Assembly (NCBI RefSeq): GCF_024172165.1
Contig: NZ_JAMZEB010000002.1
Coordinates: 10,867,001-10,931,000 of the forward strand
Origin: Nonomuraea thailandensis
Lineage (GTDB): Bacteria > Actinomycetota > Actinomycetes > Streptosporangiales > Streptosporangiaceae
Direction of reading: 5' to 3'
DNA length: 64,000 nucleotides
Within the stretch, counting starts at the first letter, position 1. The number at the start of each line of letters is the position of its first letter. The position numbers and the translations under genes are program-made. This document shows, piece by piece, positions 33,371 to 42,076 of this stretch. The notes beneath the pieces were generated by a model, which saw only the letters and a list, made by a program, of their open reading frames with translations, ran no database searches and was not told where the DNA came from.

Positions 33371-34486
33371 ATGAAATCGGTCATTGTGGTCGGAGCAGGC
33401 ATTTGGGGGTCGTCGCTGGCCTTGCGGCTGGCCGAAACCGGCTGGCGGGTGACGCTGGTCGAGCAGCACCGGCCGGGGCACGTACGGCAGGCCAGCGCGG
33501 GCGAGACGCGGCTGCTGCGCTGCGCGCACGGGACCGACGACTGGTACGCCCGCCGTGCGTGGGAGGCCAGGGACGGCTGGCGGCGGCTCGGCGAGCGGGC
33601 GGGGGAGGAGCTCTACCTGGAGGCCGGGATGTTGTGGTTCGCCAGGACCCCTGACGGGTGGGAGCACGCCAGCGCCCAGGTGCTGAAAGGCCTGGACATC
33701 GAGTGTCGGCAGCTCGACCCGGACGACGGCGCCAGGTTCTTCCCCGACTTCAGCGGCGACGGCCTCAGTTTCCTGCTCTGGGAGCCGAACGCGGGCGTGA
33801 TCAGGGCCAGGCGGGCCACCCAGGTGACCGCCGGCCTGGCGGCGTACGCCGGGGTCCGGCTGGTCAGGGCGCGGGCGCTGCCCGTTCCGGGGGAGAGCGC
33901 GGTCCTGGTCGACGGCGAGGTGCACCGCGCCGACCGGGTGGTGTGGGCGTGCGGCGCCTGGCTGCCCCAGCTCTTCGACGGGCTGCCGATCACCGTGTCC
34001 AAGCAGGACACGCTGCACTTCGCGGTGCCGCTCGCCTGGTCGGTGCCCGAGACGCCGGCCTGGGTCGACTACGACGCCTCCGCCTACGGGCACGGCGACG
34101 TGGACGGGGTGGGCATGAAGGCCACCTCCGACGCGGAGGGGCGGCCGTACGAGCCCGAGCACGGCAGCCGCGCGGTCGACGCGGACAGCGTCGAGCGGGC
34201 CGCGAGCTACCTGGGCCGCAGGTTCCCCGCGCTGGCGCAGGCGCCGGTGCTGTTCAGCCAGGTCTGCCAGTACGCGCTCACGCCGGACGCCGAGTGGCTG
34301 CTCGCCGAGACCGCGCCCGGCGTGTGGCTGCTGGGCGGGGACTCGGGGCACGGGTTCAAGCACGCGCCGGCGCTGGCCGGATACGTGGCGGGCGTGCTGG
34401 ACGGTGAACACGCGCCGGACGAGCGCTTCGGGCTGCGCGAGCGGGTCCCTACCCGCGGCCTGCGGACAAGCGGCCAGGTGGGGTAG
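33371..34486 (+). CDS. FAD-dependent amine oxidase (monomeric sarcosine oxidase/MTOX-like)
   Basis: 371-residue flavoprotein of the DAO family. The FAD site is KSVIVVGAGIWGSSLALRLA and the second contact region is VEQHRPGHVRQASAGETRLL, typical of sarcosine oxidase and N-methyltryptophan oxidase. The C-terminal GVWLLGGDSGHGFKHAPALA is also typical, except that the covalent-flavin cysteine expected near this place is not evident. It oxidises an N-methyl or secondary amine, but the substrate cannot be named. The ATG at 33371 directly precedes the Rossmann strand. It lies 40 bases after the secreted protein gene; a link is not obvious. Confidence 0.8.
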   Translation: MKSVIVVGAGIWGSSLALRLAETGWRVTLVEQHRPGHVRQASAGETRLLRCAHGTDDWYARRAWEARDGWRRLGERAGEELYLEAGMLWFARTPDGWEHASAQVLKGLDIECRQLDPDDGARFFPDFSGDGLSFLLWEPNAGVIRARRATQVTAGLAAYAGVRLVRARALPVPGESAVLVDGEVHRADRVVWACGAWLPQLFDGLPITVSKQDTLHFAVPLAWSVPETPAWVDYDASAYGHGDVDGVGMKATSDAEGRPYEPEHGSRAVDADSVERAASYLGRRFPALAQAPVLFSQVCQYALTPDAEWLLAETAPGVWLLGGDSGHGFKHAPALAGYVAGVLDGEHAPDERFGLRERVPTRGLRTSGQVG

Positions 34487-34581
34487 GGCGCGCCCCACCG
34501 GAACTCGGGGGACGGCGGGCATGATTCGGACAGGGTGCTCGACGGAGACTGCGGTATCACCACATATCCGGAGGTTCCGTC

Positions 34582-35046
34582 ATGAGCACCACCACCACCG
34601 CCGTCAGGACCGAGACGACCCCGCCCGTCGTGCACACCGCCGCCATGTTGTGGTTGTCGGCCGTCGCGTTCGGCGCGTTCGAGGCCGTGCTGATGATCGG
34701 CAGGCTGCTGTACGAGGGCACGCCGGTGCTCGGCCTGCTTCCGCAGGCCGGGTTCCGGCTGGCCGTGTTCGCCGGGGCGGTGTTCCTGGCGCTGAAGCTG
34801 AAGGGCGGCGCGAACTGGGCCCGCTGGACGCTGGCCGGCACGCTCGGCGTGTTCGGCACGGTCTCGCTGGTGAAGGAGCCGGTGGAGTGGCTGCTCGCGG
34901 GCGGCTCGATCGCCGGGGCCGTGGCCGGGGCCGACGCGATGACGTGGGCCTTCGCGGCCAGCCGGATCCTGCACGTGCTGGCCGTGCTGGGGGCCCTGGT
35001 GCTGATGTTCCAGCCCAGGGCCAACGCCTACTTCAGGTCGGCGTGA
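34582..35046 (+). CDS. Small four-helix membrane protein
   Basis: 154 residues with four predicted membrane helices (HTAAMLWLSAVAFGAFEAVL, GFRLAVFAGAVFLALKL, GTLGVFGTVSLV and SRILHVLAVLGALVLMF). GGAGG lies seven bases before the ATG, a strong site. It has no charged motif that would indicate transport or enzyme function; family unknown. Its last 19 bases overlap the 3' end of the convergent MFS gene, so antisense effects are possible. Confidence 0.65.
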   Translation: MSTTTTAVRTETTPPVVHTAAMLWLSAVAFGAFEAVLMIGRLLYEGTPVLGLLPQAGFRLAVFAGAVFLALKLKGGANWARWTLAGTLGVFGTVSLVKEPVEWLLAGGSIAGAVAGADAMTWAFAASRILHVLAVLGALVLMFQPRANAYFRSA

Positions 35047-36284
35047 GCGGCGGCCCGCGGCTCCGGCGCGCGCAGGTTGCGCACCCCGGGTGACAGCAGC
35101 GCGGCCAGCGTGGAGATCACCACGATGACCGCGCAGCCGAGCAGCGACTCCTCGGTGCCGAACCAGCCCGCCGCGGGCCCGGCCAGCAGCAGCCCGATCG
35201 GGCCGAACATCATCGAGCCGAGGATGTCGTACGAGCTGACCCGCGACAGCGACTCCGCCGGGATCTCGCGCTGCATCGTGGTCTGCCACAACACGCCGAA
35301 CACGTCGAAGCACACGCCGAACACGAACGCCCCCGCGACGATCACCCAGAGCGGCGCGTCCAGGCCGAGCAGCAGGTACGGCAGCGCGGTCGGCAGGCAG
35401 AGCAGCACCCCCACCAGGATCGGGCGGCTCGGGCGCAGCCGCAACGAGATCAGCACCCCGGCGATCGTCCCGACCGCCTCCCCGGCCAGGAAACCCGACC
35501 AGGCCAGCGGGCCGCCCAGGCTCTCCTTGGCCAGCAGCGGGCCGAGCACACCGTGGGCGGCCTGGATGGCCATCACCATCAGCGAGAACTGCGCGACCAC
35601 CACCCAGATCCACTGCCGCGAGCTGAACTCCCGCCAGCCGTCGCGCAGGTCGGCCAGCACCGAGTGGGTCTCGCCCCGCTGCCGGTCGCCCGGCTCCAGC
35701 CGCAGCAGCGCGATCAGCAGGCCTGCCACGGCGAACATGGCGCCGCTCATCACCAGCGCCCAGCCACCGCCGACCAGCACCACCATGCCGCCGCCGAGCA
35801 CCGCGCCCGCGACCCGCGAGGCGTTGGCGCCCAGCCCGAGCAGCGCGTTGCCGGTCTGCAGCTTCTCCAGCGGGACGACCTCGGGGATGATCCCGGTCAG
35901 TGCCGGGAACGTGACCGCCGTCGCCACCCCGGCCAGCGCCGACGCCGCGATCAGCGCGGCCGGCGGGGTCCAGCCGGTGAGCAGCATCGCCCCCAGGCAG
36001 AAGAACCCGGTCGCCATGAGGAACTCGCCCGCCATCATCACCCGGTGGCGCGGCAGCCGGTCCGCGATCACGCCGCCGACCAGCATGAACAGGATCATGG
36101 GCAGCGCCTCGGCGGTGAGCACCGCCGACAGTGTGGAGGCGTCGGCGCCGGGCAGGCCGAGGATGCCGAACGCCAGGGCGACGGGGGCGAACGCGCTGCC
36201 CAGCACGGAGATCGTGCGTGCTGACAGCAGGAGCGCGAAGCGACGGTCCCTGAGCAGGCCGAGATCGCCTAGATTGCCGTGCAT
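35028..36284 (-). CDS. MFS transporter (EntS-like exporter)
   Basis: 418-residue 12-helix transporter. It starts MHGNLGDLGLLRDRRFALLL, the EntS/MFS_3 pattern also seen in the gene at 2046, and has the motif A version GGVIADRLPRHRVMM. The start at 36284 is preferred over an in-frame start nine codons upstream because it matches the family N terminus. It is divergent from the FAAL gene across 184 bases, so the two may be regulated together and this pump may serve the same lipid or a precursor. Confidence 0.85.
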   Translation of the reverse strand: MHGNLGDLGLLRDRRFALLLSARTISVLGSAFAPVALAFGILGLPGADASTLSAVLTAEALPMILFMLVGGVIADRLPRHRVMMAGEFLMATGFFCLGAMLLTGWTPPAALIAASALAGVATAVTFPALTGIIPEVVPLEKLQTGNALLGLGANASRVAGAVLGGGMVVLVGGGWALVMSGAMFAVAGLLIALLRLEPGDRQRGETHSVLADLRDGWREFSSRQWIWVVVAQFSLMVMAIQAAHGVLGPLLAKESLGGPLAWSGFLAGEAVGTIAGVLISLRLRPSRPILVGVLLCLPTALPYLLLGLDAPLWVIVAGAFVFGVCFDVFGVLWQTTMQREIPAESLSRVSSYDILGSMMFGPIGLLLAGPAAGWFGTEESLLGCAVIVVISTLAALLSPGVRNLRAPEPRAAAHADLK

Positions 36285-36468
36285 TTGCGCAAACCCCCTG
36301 AAAGCAGCCAAACTCCGTCATTCTGCCGCAACGAATGCGCTGTGTCGTCTGCTTATTCATTGTCACTTCGGCAACAAGACCGGGCGCGGATTGTGCCGGT
36401 GCCGGGCAAGAATCGCGCCTGCTTCTCCCGTAATTTGCTAGGTCCTGCTCACGGTGAGGGGACCAGGC

Positions 36469-38139
36469 ATGCGCGAGACGCTGATCGCACAGGTGGCCCG
36501 GTGGGCCCGGGAGATCCCGCAGGCGCCCGCGTACACGTTCCTCGACCACCTCGGGGGCGGCACGCGGCACTCGCTCACCTGGGCGCGCGCCGACCTCAAA
36601 GCCAGGGCGCTGGCCGTGCGGCTGCGCGAGCTGGCGGGGCCCGGCGACCGCGTGGCGGTGCTCGTGCCGCAGGGGCTGGACTACGTGGTGGCGATGCTGG
36701 GTGCGATGTACGCCCGGCTCGTCGCGGTGCCGCTGTTCGCGCCCGGGCTGCCGGGGCACGGCGAGCGGCTGGCCGGGGCGTACGCCGACGCCGATCCCAT
36801 GATCGTGCTGACCACGACCCCCGCGCTGCCCGGCGTCACCGGCTTCCTGGCCACCGCCCACGCCCCCAAGCACGTGCTCGCCGTGGACACCGTCTCCGAC
36901 CTGCTCGCCGACGAGTGGGAGCCCGAGCCCGCCGGGCCCGGCGACCTGGCCTACCTGCAGTACACCTCCGGCTCCACCCGCACGCCCGCCGGGGTGGAGA
37001 TCACCCACGGGAACCTCGCCGCCAACGCCACCCAGCTCTGGGAGCTGTTCCGGGCCAGGCCAAGGACCTCGGTCGCGGCGCTGTGGCTGCCGCTCTTCCA
37101 CGACATGGGCCTGGTCGCCACCGTCGCGATGCCGATGATGGGCGGCAACCAGGCGGCGTTCATGGACCCGGTGGCGTTCGTCATGCGGCCGGTGCGGTGG
37201 TTGCGGCTGCTGTCGGAGTTCGAGGACGTCTTCACCGCCGGGCCCAACTTCGCCTACGAGTACACCGCCGCCCGCGTCACCCCCGAGGAGAAGGCCGGCC
37301 TGGACCTGTCCGGGGTGCGGGTCATGCTGAACGGCGCGGAGCCGGTGCGGCCGGGGGCGATCGAGGCGTTCGACGCGGCGTTCGCCGGGTGCGGGCTGCG
37401 GCCCGAGGCGCACACGCCCGCGTACGGGCTGGCCGAGGCCACCGTCTTCGTCACCGCCACCGGGCGGGACGAGCGGCCGGTGGCGACCGTCTTCGACCGC
37501 GACGCGCTGCGGGACGGGCGCGCGGTGCCCGCCGTCGAGGGGTCCCGCCTGGTGTCGTGCGGCCGTCCCCACGGGCAGCGGGTGCGCATCGTCGGGCCGT
37601 CCGGGCGGGCCCTTCCCGACGGCGAGGTGGGGGAGATCTGGGTGCAGGGGCCGAACGTGGCGCGCGCCTACTGGCGGGATCCGGCCCGCAGCGCGGAGGT
37701 GTTCGGGGCGGTGCTGGAGGGGGCGGACGGGACCTGGCTGCGCACCGGGGACCTGGGGGTGTCGCACGACGGGCGGCTGTACGTCACCGGGAGGATCAAG
37801 GACCTGGTCATCGTGGACGGGCGCAACCACTACCCGCAGGACATCGAGGCCACCGTGCAGGAGGCGCATCCGGCGGTGCGACGGGACCGCGTGGCGGCCT
37901 TCTCCCTGACCCGGGACGAGGGAGAGCGGCTGGTCGTGGTGGCCGAGCGCTCGCGGGCCGGGGAGTCCGCCGACGCGGAGGAGGTCGTGCGGGCGGTACG
38001 GGCCGCCGTCCGGAAATTTCACGATCTAGCGGTGCACGATTTCGTGCTGACCGGAGCCGGGACCGTGCCGAGGACGTCGAGCGGCAAGATCGCCCGCCGT
38101 GCCACCCTCCAGGCGTACGTGGAGGGTCTGTTTGTTTGA
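36469..38139 (+). CDS. Fatty acyl-AMP ligase (FAAL)
   Basis: 556-residue ANL-superfamily enzyme that activates a fatty acid as acyl-AMP and passes it to an acyl carrier protein rather than to CoA. Strong FAAL signatures are LAYLQYTSGSTRTPAGV near residue 160, YGLAEATVFV near 325 and GRIKDLVIVDGRNHYPQDIE near 445. The C-terminal TSSGKIARRA holds the catalytic lysine. Resembles FadD32/FadD26-type ligases. The start at 36469 has GAGGGG seven bases upstream. It overlaps the MmpL gene by eight bases. No free ACP gene lies nearby; the closest acceptor is the N-terminal ACP of the PKS at 54367. Confidence 0.93.
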   Translation: MRETLIAQVARWAREIPQAPAYTFLDHLGGGTRHSLTWARADLKARALAVRLRELAGPGDRVAVLVPQGLDYVVAMLGAMYARLVAVPLFAPGLPGHGERLAGAYADADPMIVLTTTPALPGVTGFLATAHAPKHVLAVDTVSDLLADEWEPEPAGPGDLAYLQYTSGSTRTPAGVEITHGNLAANATQLWELFRARPRTSVAALWLPLFHDMGLVATVAMPMMGGNQAAFMDPVAFVMRPVRWLRLLSEFEDVFTAGPNFAYEYTAARVTPEEKAGLDLSGVRVMLNGAEPVRPGAIEAFDAAFAGCGLRPEAHTPAYGLAEATVFVTATGRDERPVATVFDRDALRDGRAVPAVEGSRLVSCGRPHGQRVRIVGPSGRALPDGEVGEIWVQGPNVARAYWRDPARSAEVFGAVLEGADGTWLRTGDLGVSHDGRLYVTGRIKDLVIVDGRNHYPQDIEATVQEAHPAVRRDRVAAFSLTRDEGERLVVVAERSRAGESADAEEVVRAVRAAVRKFHDLAVHDFVLTGAGTVPRTSSGKIARRATLQAYVEGLFV

Positions 38140-40633
38140 GTCGGCGGGCCGTCTGGTCTACCGCAGCCGGTGGACCCTGCTGGCGCTGACCCTGGCCGCC
38201 GCCGTCCTCGTCGCGCCGCTCGGCCTGGAGCTGTTCGGCCGGATGGCCGACGGCGGCTTCGAGGACCCGCGCGCCGACTCCACCACCGCCGCCCGCTGGA
38301 ACGACGACTGGTACGGCGGCCACGCCCCCGACGTCGTCGTCCTCTACCGGCATCCCTCGGTCAAGGCGCGCGACGCCCGCTACAAGGCGGCCGTGCACGA
38401 CTCGCTGCGGGAGCTGCCGGGCCGGCACGTGCGGGCGATGGCCACGTACTGGACGACCGGGTCCAGGAAGATGGTCTCCGAGGACGGGCACTCGACGTAC
38501 GCGATCGTCACCCTCAAGGGCGACGAGCCACGCGCCTACGCCGCCATCGCCGACCGGCTCAGGGACGTCGACAACCTCCACGTGTCGGTCGGCGGCTCCG
38601 TCCCCCTCCTCGGCGAGCTCAACGACCAGACCGCCGCCGACCTCGCCCGCGCCGAGGCCATCTCCCTGCCCGTGCTGCTGGTGCTGCTCGTCGTCGTCTT
38701 CGGCAGCCTCGTGGCCGCCGGGCTGCCACTGGTCGTGGGGCTGCTCGCGGTGCTCGGCGCGCTGGTGCTGCTGCGGCTGCTCACCTCCGTCACCGAGGTG
38801 TCGGTCTTCTCGCTGAACGTCGTCACCATGCTCGGGCTCGGCCTGGCCATCGACTACTCGCTGTTCGTGCTCAAGGCGTTCAGGGAGGAGATCGCCCGCG
38901 GGGCCACGAACGAGCAGGCCGTGGTGCGGACCATGGCCACGGCGGGGCGCACCGTGGCCTTCTCCGGGCTGACCGTCGCCACGGCGCTGCTGGGGCTGCT
39001 GATGTTCCCGCAGATGTTCCTGCGCTCGATCGGGCTCGGCGCCGCCGCCGTGGTGCTCGTCGCGGTGGGGGCCGCGCTCATCGTGCTGCCCGCCGTGCTC
39101 GGCGTCCTGGGGCCGCGCGTGAACGCCCTGCGCATCACGCCCGACTTCGGGCCGCGCCGGGAGGGCGGGCTGTGGCACTCCGTCGCCTCCAGCGTGATGC
39201 GCCGGCCCGTGCTGTACCTGGTGGCGGTGAGCGTGGTGCTGGCCGGGCTGGCGGTGCCGTTCCTGCACGTCAAGTTCGGGAACGTGGACCACCGGGTGCT
39301 CCCGGCCGCCTCCGAGAGCCGCCGCGTCGCCGAGACCCTCGACCGGGACTTCGCCCGCAACGCCATGGCCGCGATCGACGTGCACGTCCTGGTCGAGCGC
39401 TCGTTCACCGAAGCGCCGCCGCTGCGCGGGCCGCTCGGGCAGGGGCACACGCCGATCAGCGCCGTCACCCCCGTGAGCCCCGTGGACGTCCGGCCGCTGG
39501 TGCGGCGGCTGGAGCGGCTGCCCGGCGTCACGGACGTCGAGGTGGCGGGGTTGTCGCAGGACAACGGGGCTGTGCGGCTGGCCGTGCGGTACGCCTCCGA
39601 CCCGATGTCGGACGAGGCCAGAGCCCTCGTCCGGTCGATCCGAGCCCTCTCGCCCGAGCCGAACGTGCGGCGGGTCGTGGTCGGCGGGCCCACCGCGGCA
39701 CAACTGGACCTCCAGGACAGCCTGGTCGCCACGCTGCCGTGGATGGCGCTGGTGGTCTGCTCGGTCACGGCCGTGCTGCTGTTCGCCGCGTTCGGGTCGC
39801 TGGTGCTGCCCGTCAAGGCGCTGCTGATGAACGTGCTGTCCATCGGGGCGTCCTTCGGCGTCATCGTGTGGGCCTTCCAGGACGGCCACCTGGCCGCCGC
39901 CCTGAACTTCACCTCCACCGGGTCCATCGAGGCGACCGTCACCGTGCTCATCCTGGCCGTGGTGTTCGGGCTGTCCATGGACTACGAGCTGTTCCTGCTG
40001 TCGCGGGTGCGGGCGGAGTGGGTGCGTACGGGGGACAACACCGCCGCCGTGGCCGCCGGGTTGCAGCAGACGGGCGGGGTGATCACCAGTGCGGCGCTGC
40101 TGCTGCTGGTCGTGATCGGGGCCTTCTCGACGGCCGGGATCACGATCGTGAAGCTGCTCGGGGTGGGGATGTTCGTGGCGATCGTGGTGGACGCGACGCT
40201 GGTGCGGGCGTTGCTGGTGCCTGCTTCGATGCGGTTGATGGGCGGGGCGAACTGGTGGTTGCCACGGTCGTGGCGCGCGTTCCACCGCCGCATCGAGCTC
40301 CGCGAAGCCGCCCCGTCCCCAGCCCTTGCCCCCGCCCCCGCTCCTGCCCTCCCGGCTTTGAAATCGACACCCGCACCAGCATCCACGCCGACGTCCGCGG
40401 CCGTGCCACCCGCGGTGACCGTGAACGGGCGGTCGGCCGTCTTCGGGGCGGACACCGATCCCGTGCCGCTCCCCGCGCCGCCGCGGCCCGCCGCGCCCGG
40501 TGGACGTACAGCGGCGAAGGAGGGCGAGCAGCCGGAGCGGAAGGCGGGGTGGGTGCGGGTGGCGGACAGGCGTGCCCGGGAGGTCCGGGCGCTGCCGGGC
40601 GGCGGGTGGACGTGGGTGGAGGTGGACGAATGA
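38132..40633 (+). CDS. MmpL family RND lipid transporter
   Basis: 833 residues. Two repeats, each with one helix, an outer domain and five helices. The proton-relay Asp-Tyr pairs are LGLAIDYSLFVLKAF in the first half and VFGLSMDYELFLLSR in the second, as in MmpL3. The last 110 residues form a Pro/Ala-rich cytoplasmic tail. TTG at 38132 is chosen because GGAGGG lies five bases upstream, inside the FAAL gene. MmpL proteins flip or export lipids made by FAAL/PKS systems, so this is the likely exporter of a lipid that starts with the FAAL product. It overlaps the next gene by ATGA. Confidence 0.9.
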   Translation: MFESAGRLVYRSRWTLLALTLAAAVLVAPLGLELFGRMADGGFEDPRADSTTAARWNDDWYGGHAPDVVVLYRHPSVKARDARYKAAVHDSLRELPGRHVRAMATYWTTGSRKMVSEDGHSTYAIVTLKGDEPRAYAAIADRLRDVDNLHVSVGGSVPLLGELNDQTAADLARAEAISLPVLLVLLVVVFGSLVAAGLPLVVGLLAVLGALVLLRLLTSVTEVSVFSLNVVTMLGLGLAIDYSLFVLKAFREEIARGATNEQAVVRTMATAGRTVAFSGLTVATALLGLLMFPQMFLRSIGLGAAAVVLVAVGAALIVLPAVLGVLGPRVNALRITPDFGPRREGGLWHSVASSVMRRPVLYLVAVSVVLAGLAVPFLHVKFGNVDHRVLPAASESRRVAETLDRDFARNAMAAIDVHVLVERSFTEAPPLRGPLGQGHTPISAVTPVSPVDVRPLVRRLERLPGVTDVEVAGLSQDNGAVRLAVRYASDPMSDEARALVRSIRALSPEPNVRRVVVGGPTAAQLDLQDSLVATLPWMALVVCSVTAVLLFAAFGSLVLPVKALLMNVLSIGASFGVIVWAFQDGHLAAALNFTSTGSIEATVTVLILAVVFGLSMDYELFLLSRVRAEWVRTGDNTAAVAAGLQQTGGVITSAALLLLVVIGAFSTAGITIVKLLGVGMFVAIVVDATLVRALLVPASMRLMGGANWWLPRSWRAFHRRIELREAAPSPALAPAPAPALPALKSTPAPASTPTSAAVPPAVTVNGRSAVFGADTDPVPLPAPPRPAAPGGRTAAKEGEQPERKAGWVRVADRRAREVRALPGGGWTWVEVDE

Positions 40634-42015
40634 GCCTGACCGTCACCGGGGCGCGGCGGCGACCGGCCAGGGTCTGGGCGCTGTACCTCGTCACGGGCCT
40701 GGCCGGCTTCATGACCACGCTGGACAACACGGTCGTCACCGTCGCGGTCCCGAGCATCCAGCGCGACCTCGGCGCGGGCCTGGCCGCCCTGGAGTGGGTG
40801 GCGACCGGGTACATCCTGACGTTCGCGGGCCTCATGCTCGCCGGCGGGCGGCTGGCCGACGTCCACGGGCATCGGCGGGTGCTGCTGGCGGGGCTGGCGG
40901 CGTTCACGGTGGCCTCGCTCGGCGCGGGCCTGTCCGGCTCCGTCGGGGTGCTGGTCGCGGCCCGGCTGGCGCAGGGGGCCGGGGCGGCGTTGACCCTGCC
41001 CGCGACGCTGGCCGTGCTGGCGGGGCGGGAGGAGCGGCAGCGTTCCATGGGGGTGGCCGTGTGGATGGCCTCGGGGGCGGCGGCGCTGGCGCTCGGGCCG
41101 GTGGCAGGCGGTTACCTCAGCGAGCACGCGCACTGGAGCTGGGTGTTCCTGGCCAACGTGCCCCTCGGCGTCGTGATCATGGCGTTGGTCGCCGTGGCCG
41201 TCCCGGGAGGCGCGGGCGACCCCGGCCGCCTTCGTGGCCGTGCGGCCGGTGGGCGGGAGCTGGACGTGGCCGGGGTGGTGGCGTCGGTGGTGTTCCTGGC
41301 GGCCGGGACGTTCGCGTTGATCCATGGTGGGGCGCACGGGTGGGCGTCGCCCGCCGTCGTGGTGGCGGTGCTCGTGTGCGCGAGCGGCGTGGCGGCGTTC
41401 GTGGTGGCCGAGCGGCGGGCCCGCGAGCCGATGGTGGAGCTGGGGCTGTTCCGGGTGCGGAGCTTCGCGGGCGGGGTGGCGGCGCAGGTGCTCTGGGGGC
41501 TCGGGGTGAACGGGGTGTTCTTCTATACGGCGATCTTTCTGCAGGGGGTGCTCGGGTTCACGCCGACGGACGCCGGGATGGCGTTCGTGCCGCTGGCGCT
41601 GCTGGTCGTGATCGTCACGCCGGTCGTGCCGCTGGTCGAGCGGCGGATCGGGGCCGGGCGGACGGTGGCCGCCGGGCTCGTGCTGGTGGCCGGCGGGATG
41701 GCGCTGGCCGGGACGCTGGAGGCGGGGGACGGGTGGGGGCGGCTGCTGCCTGCCGTGTGCGCCATCGGGGTGGGGTCGGCGCTGACCATGCCGCTGGGGT
41801 CGGCGGTGCTGGGCGCCGTGCCGGAGGCGAGGGCGGGGGTGGCGGGCGGGATCTTCTCCGTGAGTCGCGAAATTTCGGGACTCTTCGGGATTGCGGCCGT
41901 AGGAGTGATCGTGCACGCCGCGGGTGATTTCGCCACCGGGTACGCGGTCGGGCTGCTGGTGGCGGCCGGGCTGGTGCTGGCCGGGGCGTTGATCAGCCTG
42001 GTGTCCCTCCCATGA
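40630..42015 (+). CDS. DHA2-type MFS exporter (14 helices)
   Basis: 461-residue drug:proton antiporter of the EmrB/QacA group. The signature LDNTVVTVAVPSIQRDLG in helix 1 and GGRLADVHGHRRVLLAG (motif A) are typical, and motif C appears in helix 5 (GPVAGGYLSEHAHWSWVFLAN). The ATG at 40630 overlaps the MmpL stop. Being in the FAAL-MmpL operon, it may export a glycolipid, a precursor or confer self-resistance. Confidence 0.88.
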   Translation: MSLTVTGARRRPARVWALYLVTGLAGFMTTLDNTVVTVAVPSIQRDLGAGLAALEWVATGYILTFAGLMLAGGRLADVHGHRRVLLAGLAAFTVASLGAGLSGSVGVLVAARLAQGAGAALTLPATLAVLAGREERQRSMGVAVWMASGAAALALGPVAGGYLSEHAHWSWVFLANVPLGVVIMALVAVAVPGGAGDPGRLRGRAAGGRELDVAGVVASVVFLAAGTFALIHGGAHGWASPAVVVAVLVCASGVAAFVVAERRAREPMVELGLFRVRSFAGGVAAQVLWGLGVNGVFFYTAIFLQGVLGFTPTDAGMAFVPLALLVVIVTPVVPLVERRIGAGRTVAAGLVLVAGGMALAGTLEAGDGWGRLLPAVCAIGVGSALTMPLGSAVLGAVPEARAGVAGGIFSVSREISGLFGIAAVGVIVHAAGDFATGYAVGLLVAAGLVLAGALISLVSLP

Positions 42016-42076
42016 GGGCGTGGCCGCTGCCCCGGGAGGCGGGAGGGCACGCGAGGGTGGCGAGGACGGTGCGCAC

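Noticed and set aside
34207..38022. A 1271-codon open frame on the minus strand
   Set aside because: It runs antisense through the oxidase, small membrane, MFS and FAAL genes and gives low-complexity Arg/Gly/Pro/His-rich protein; only the MFS gene at 35028-36284, in another frame, is real on that strand.
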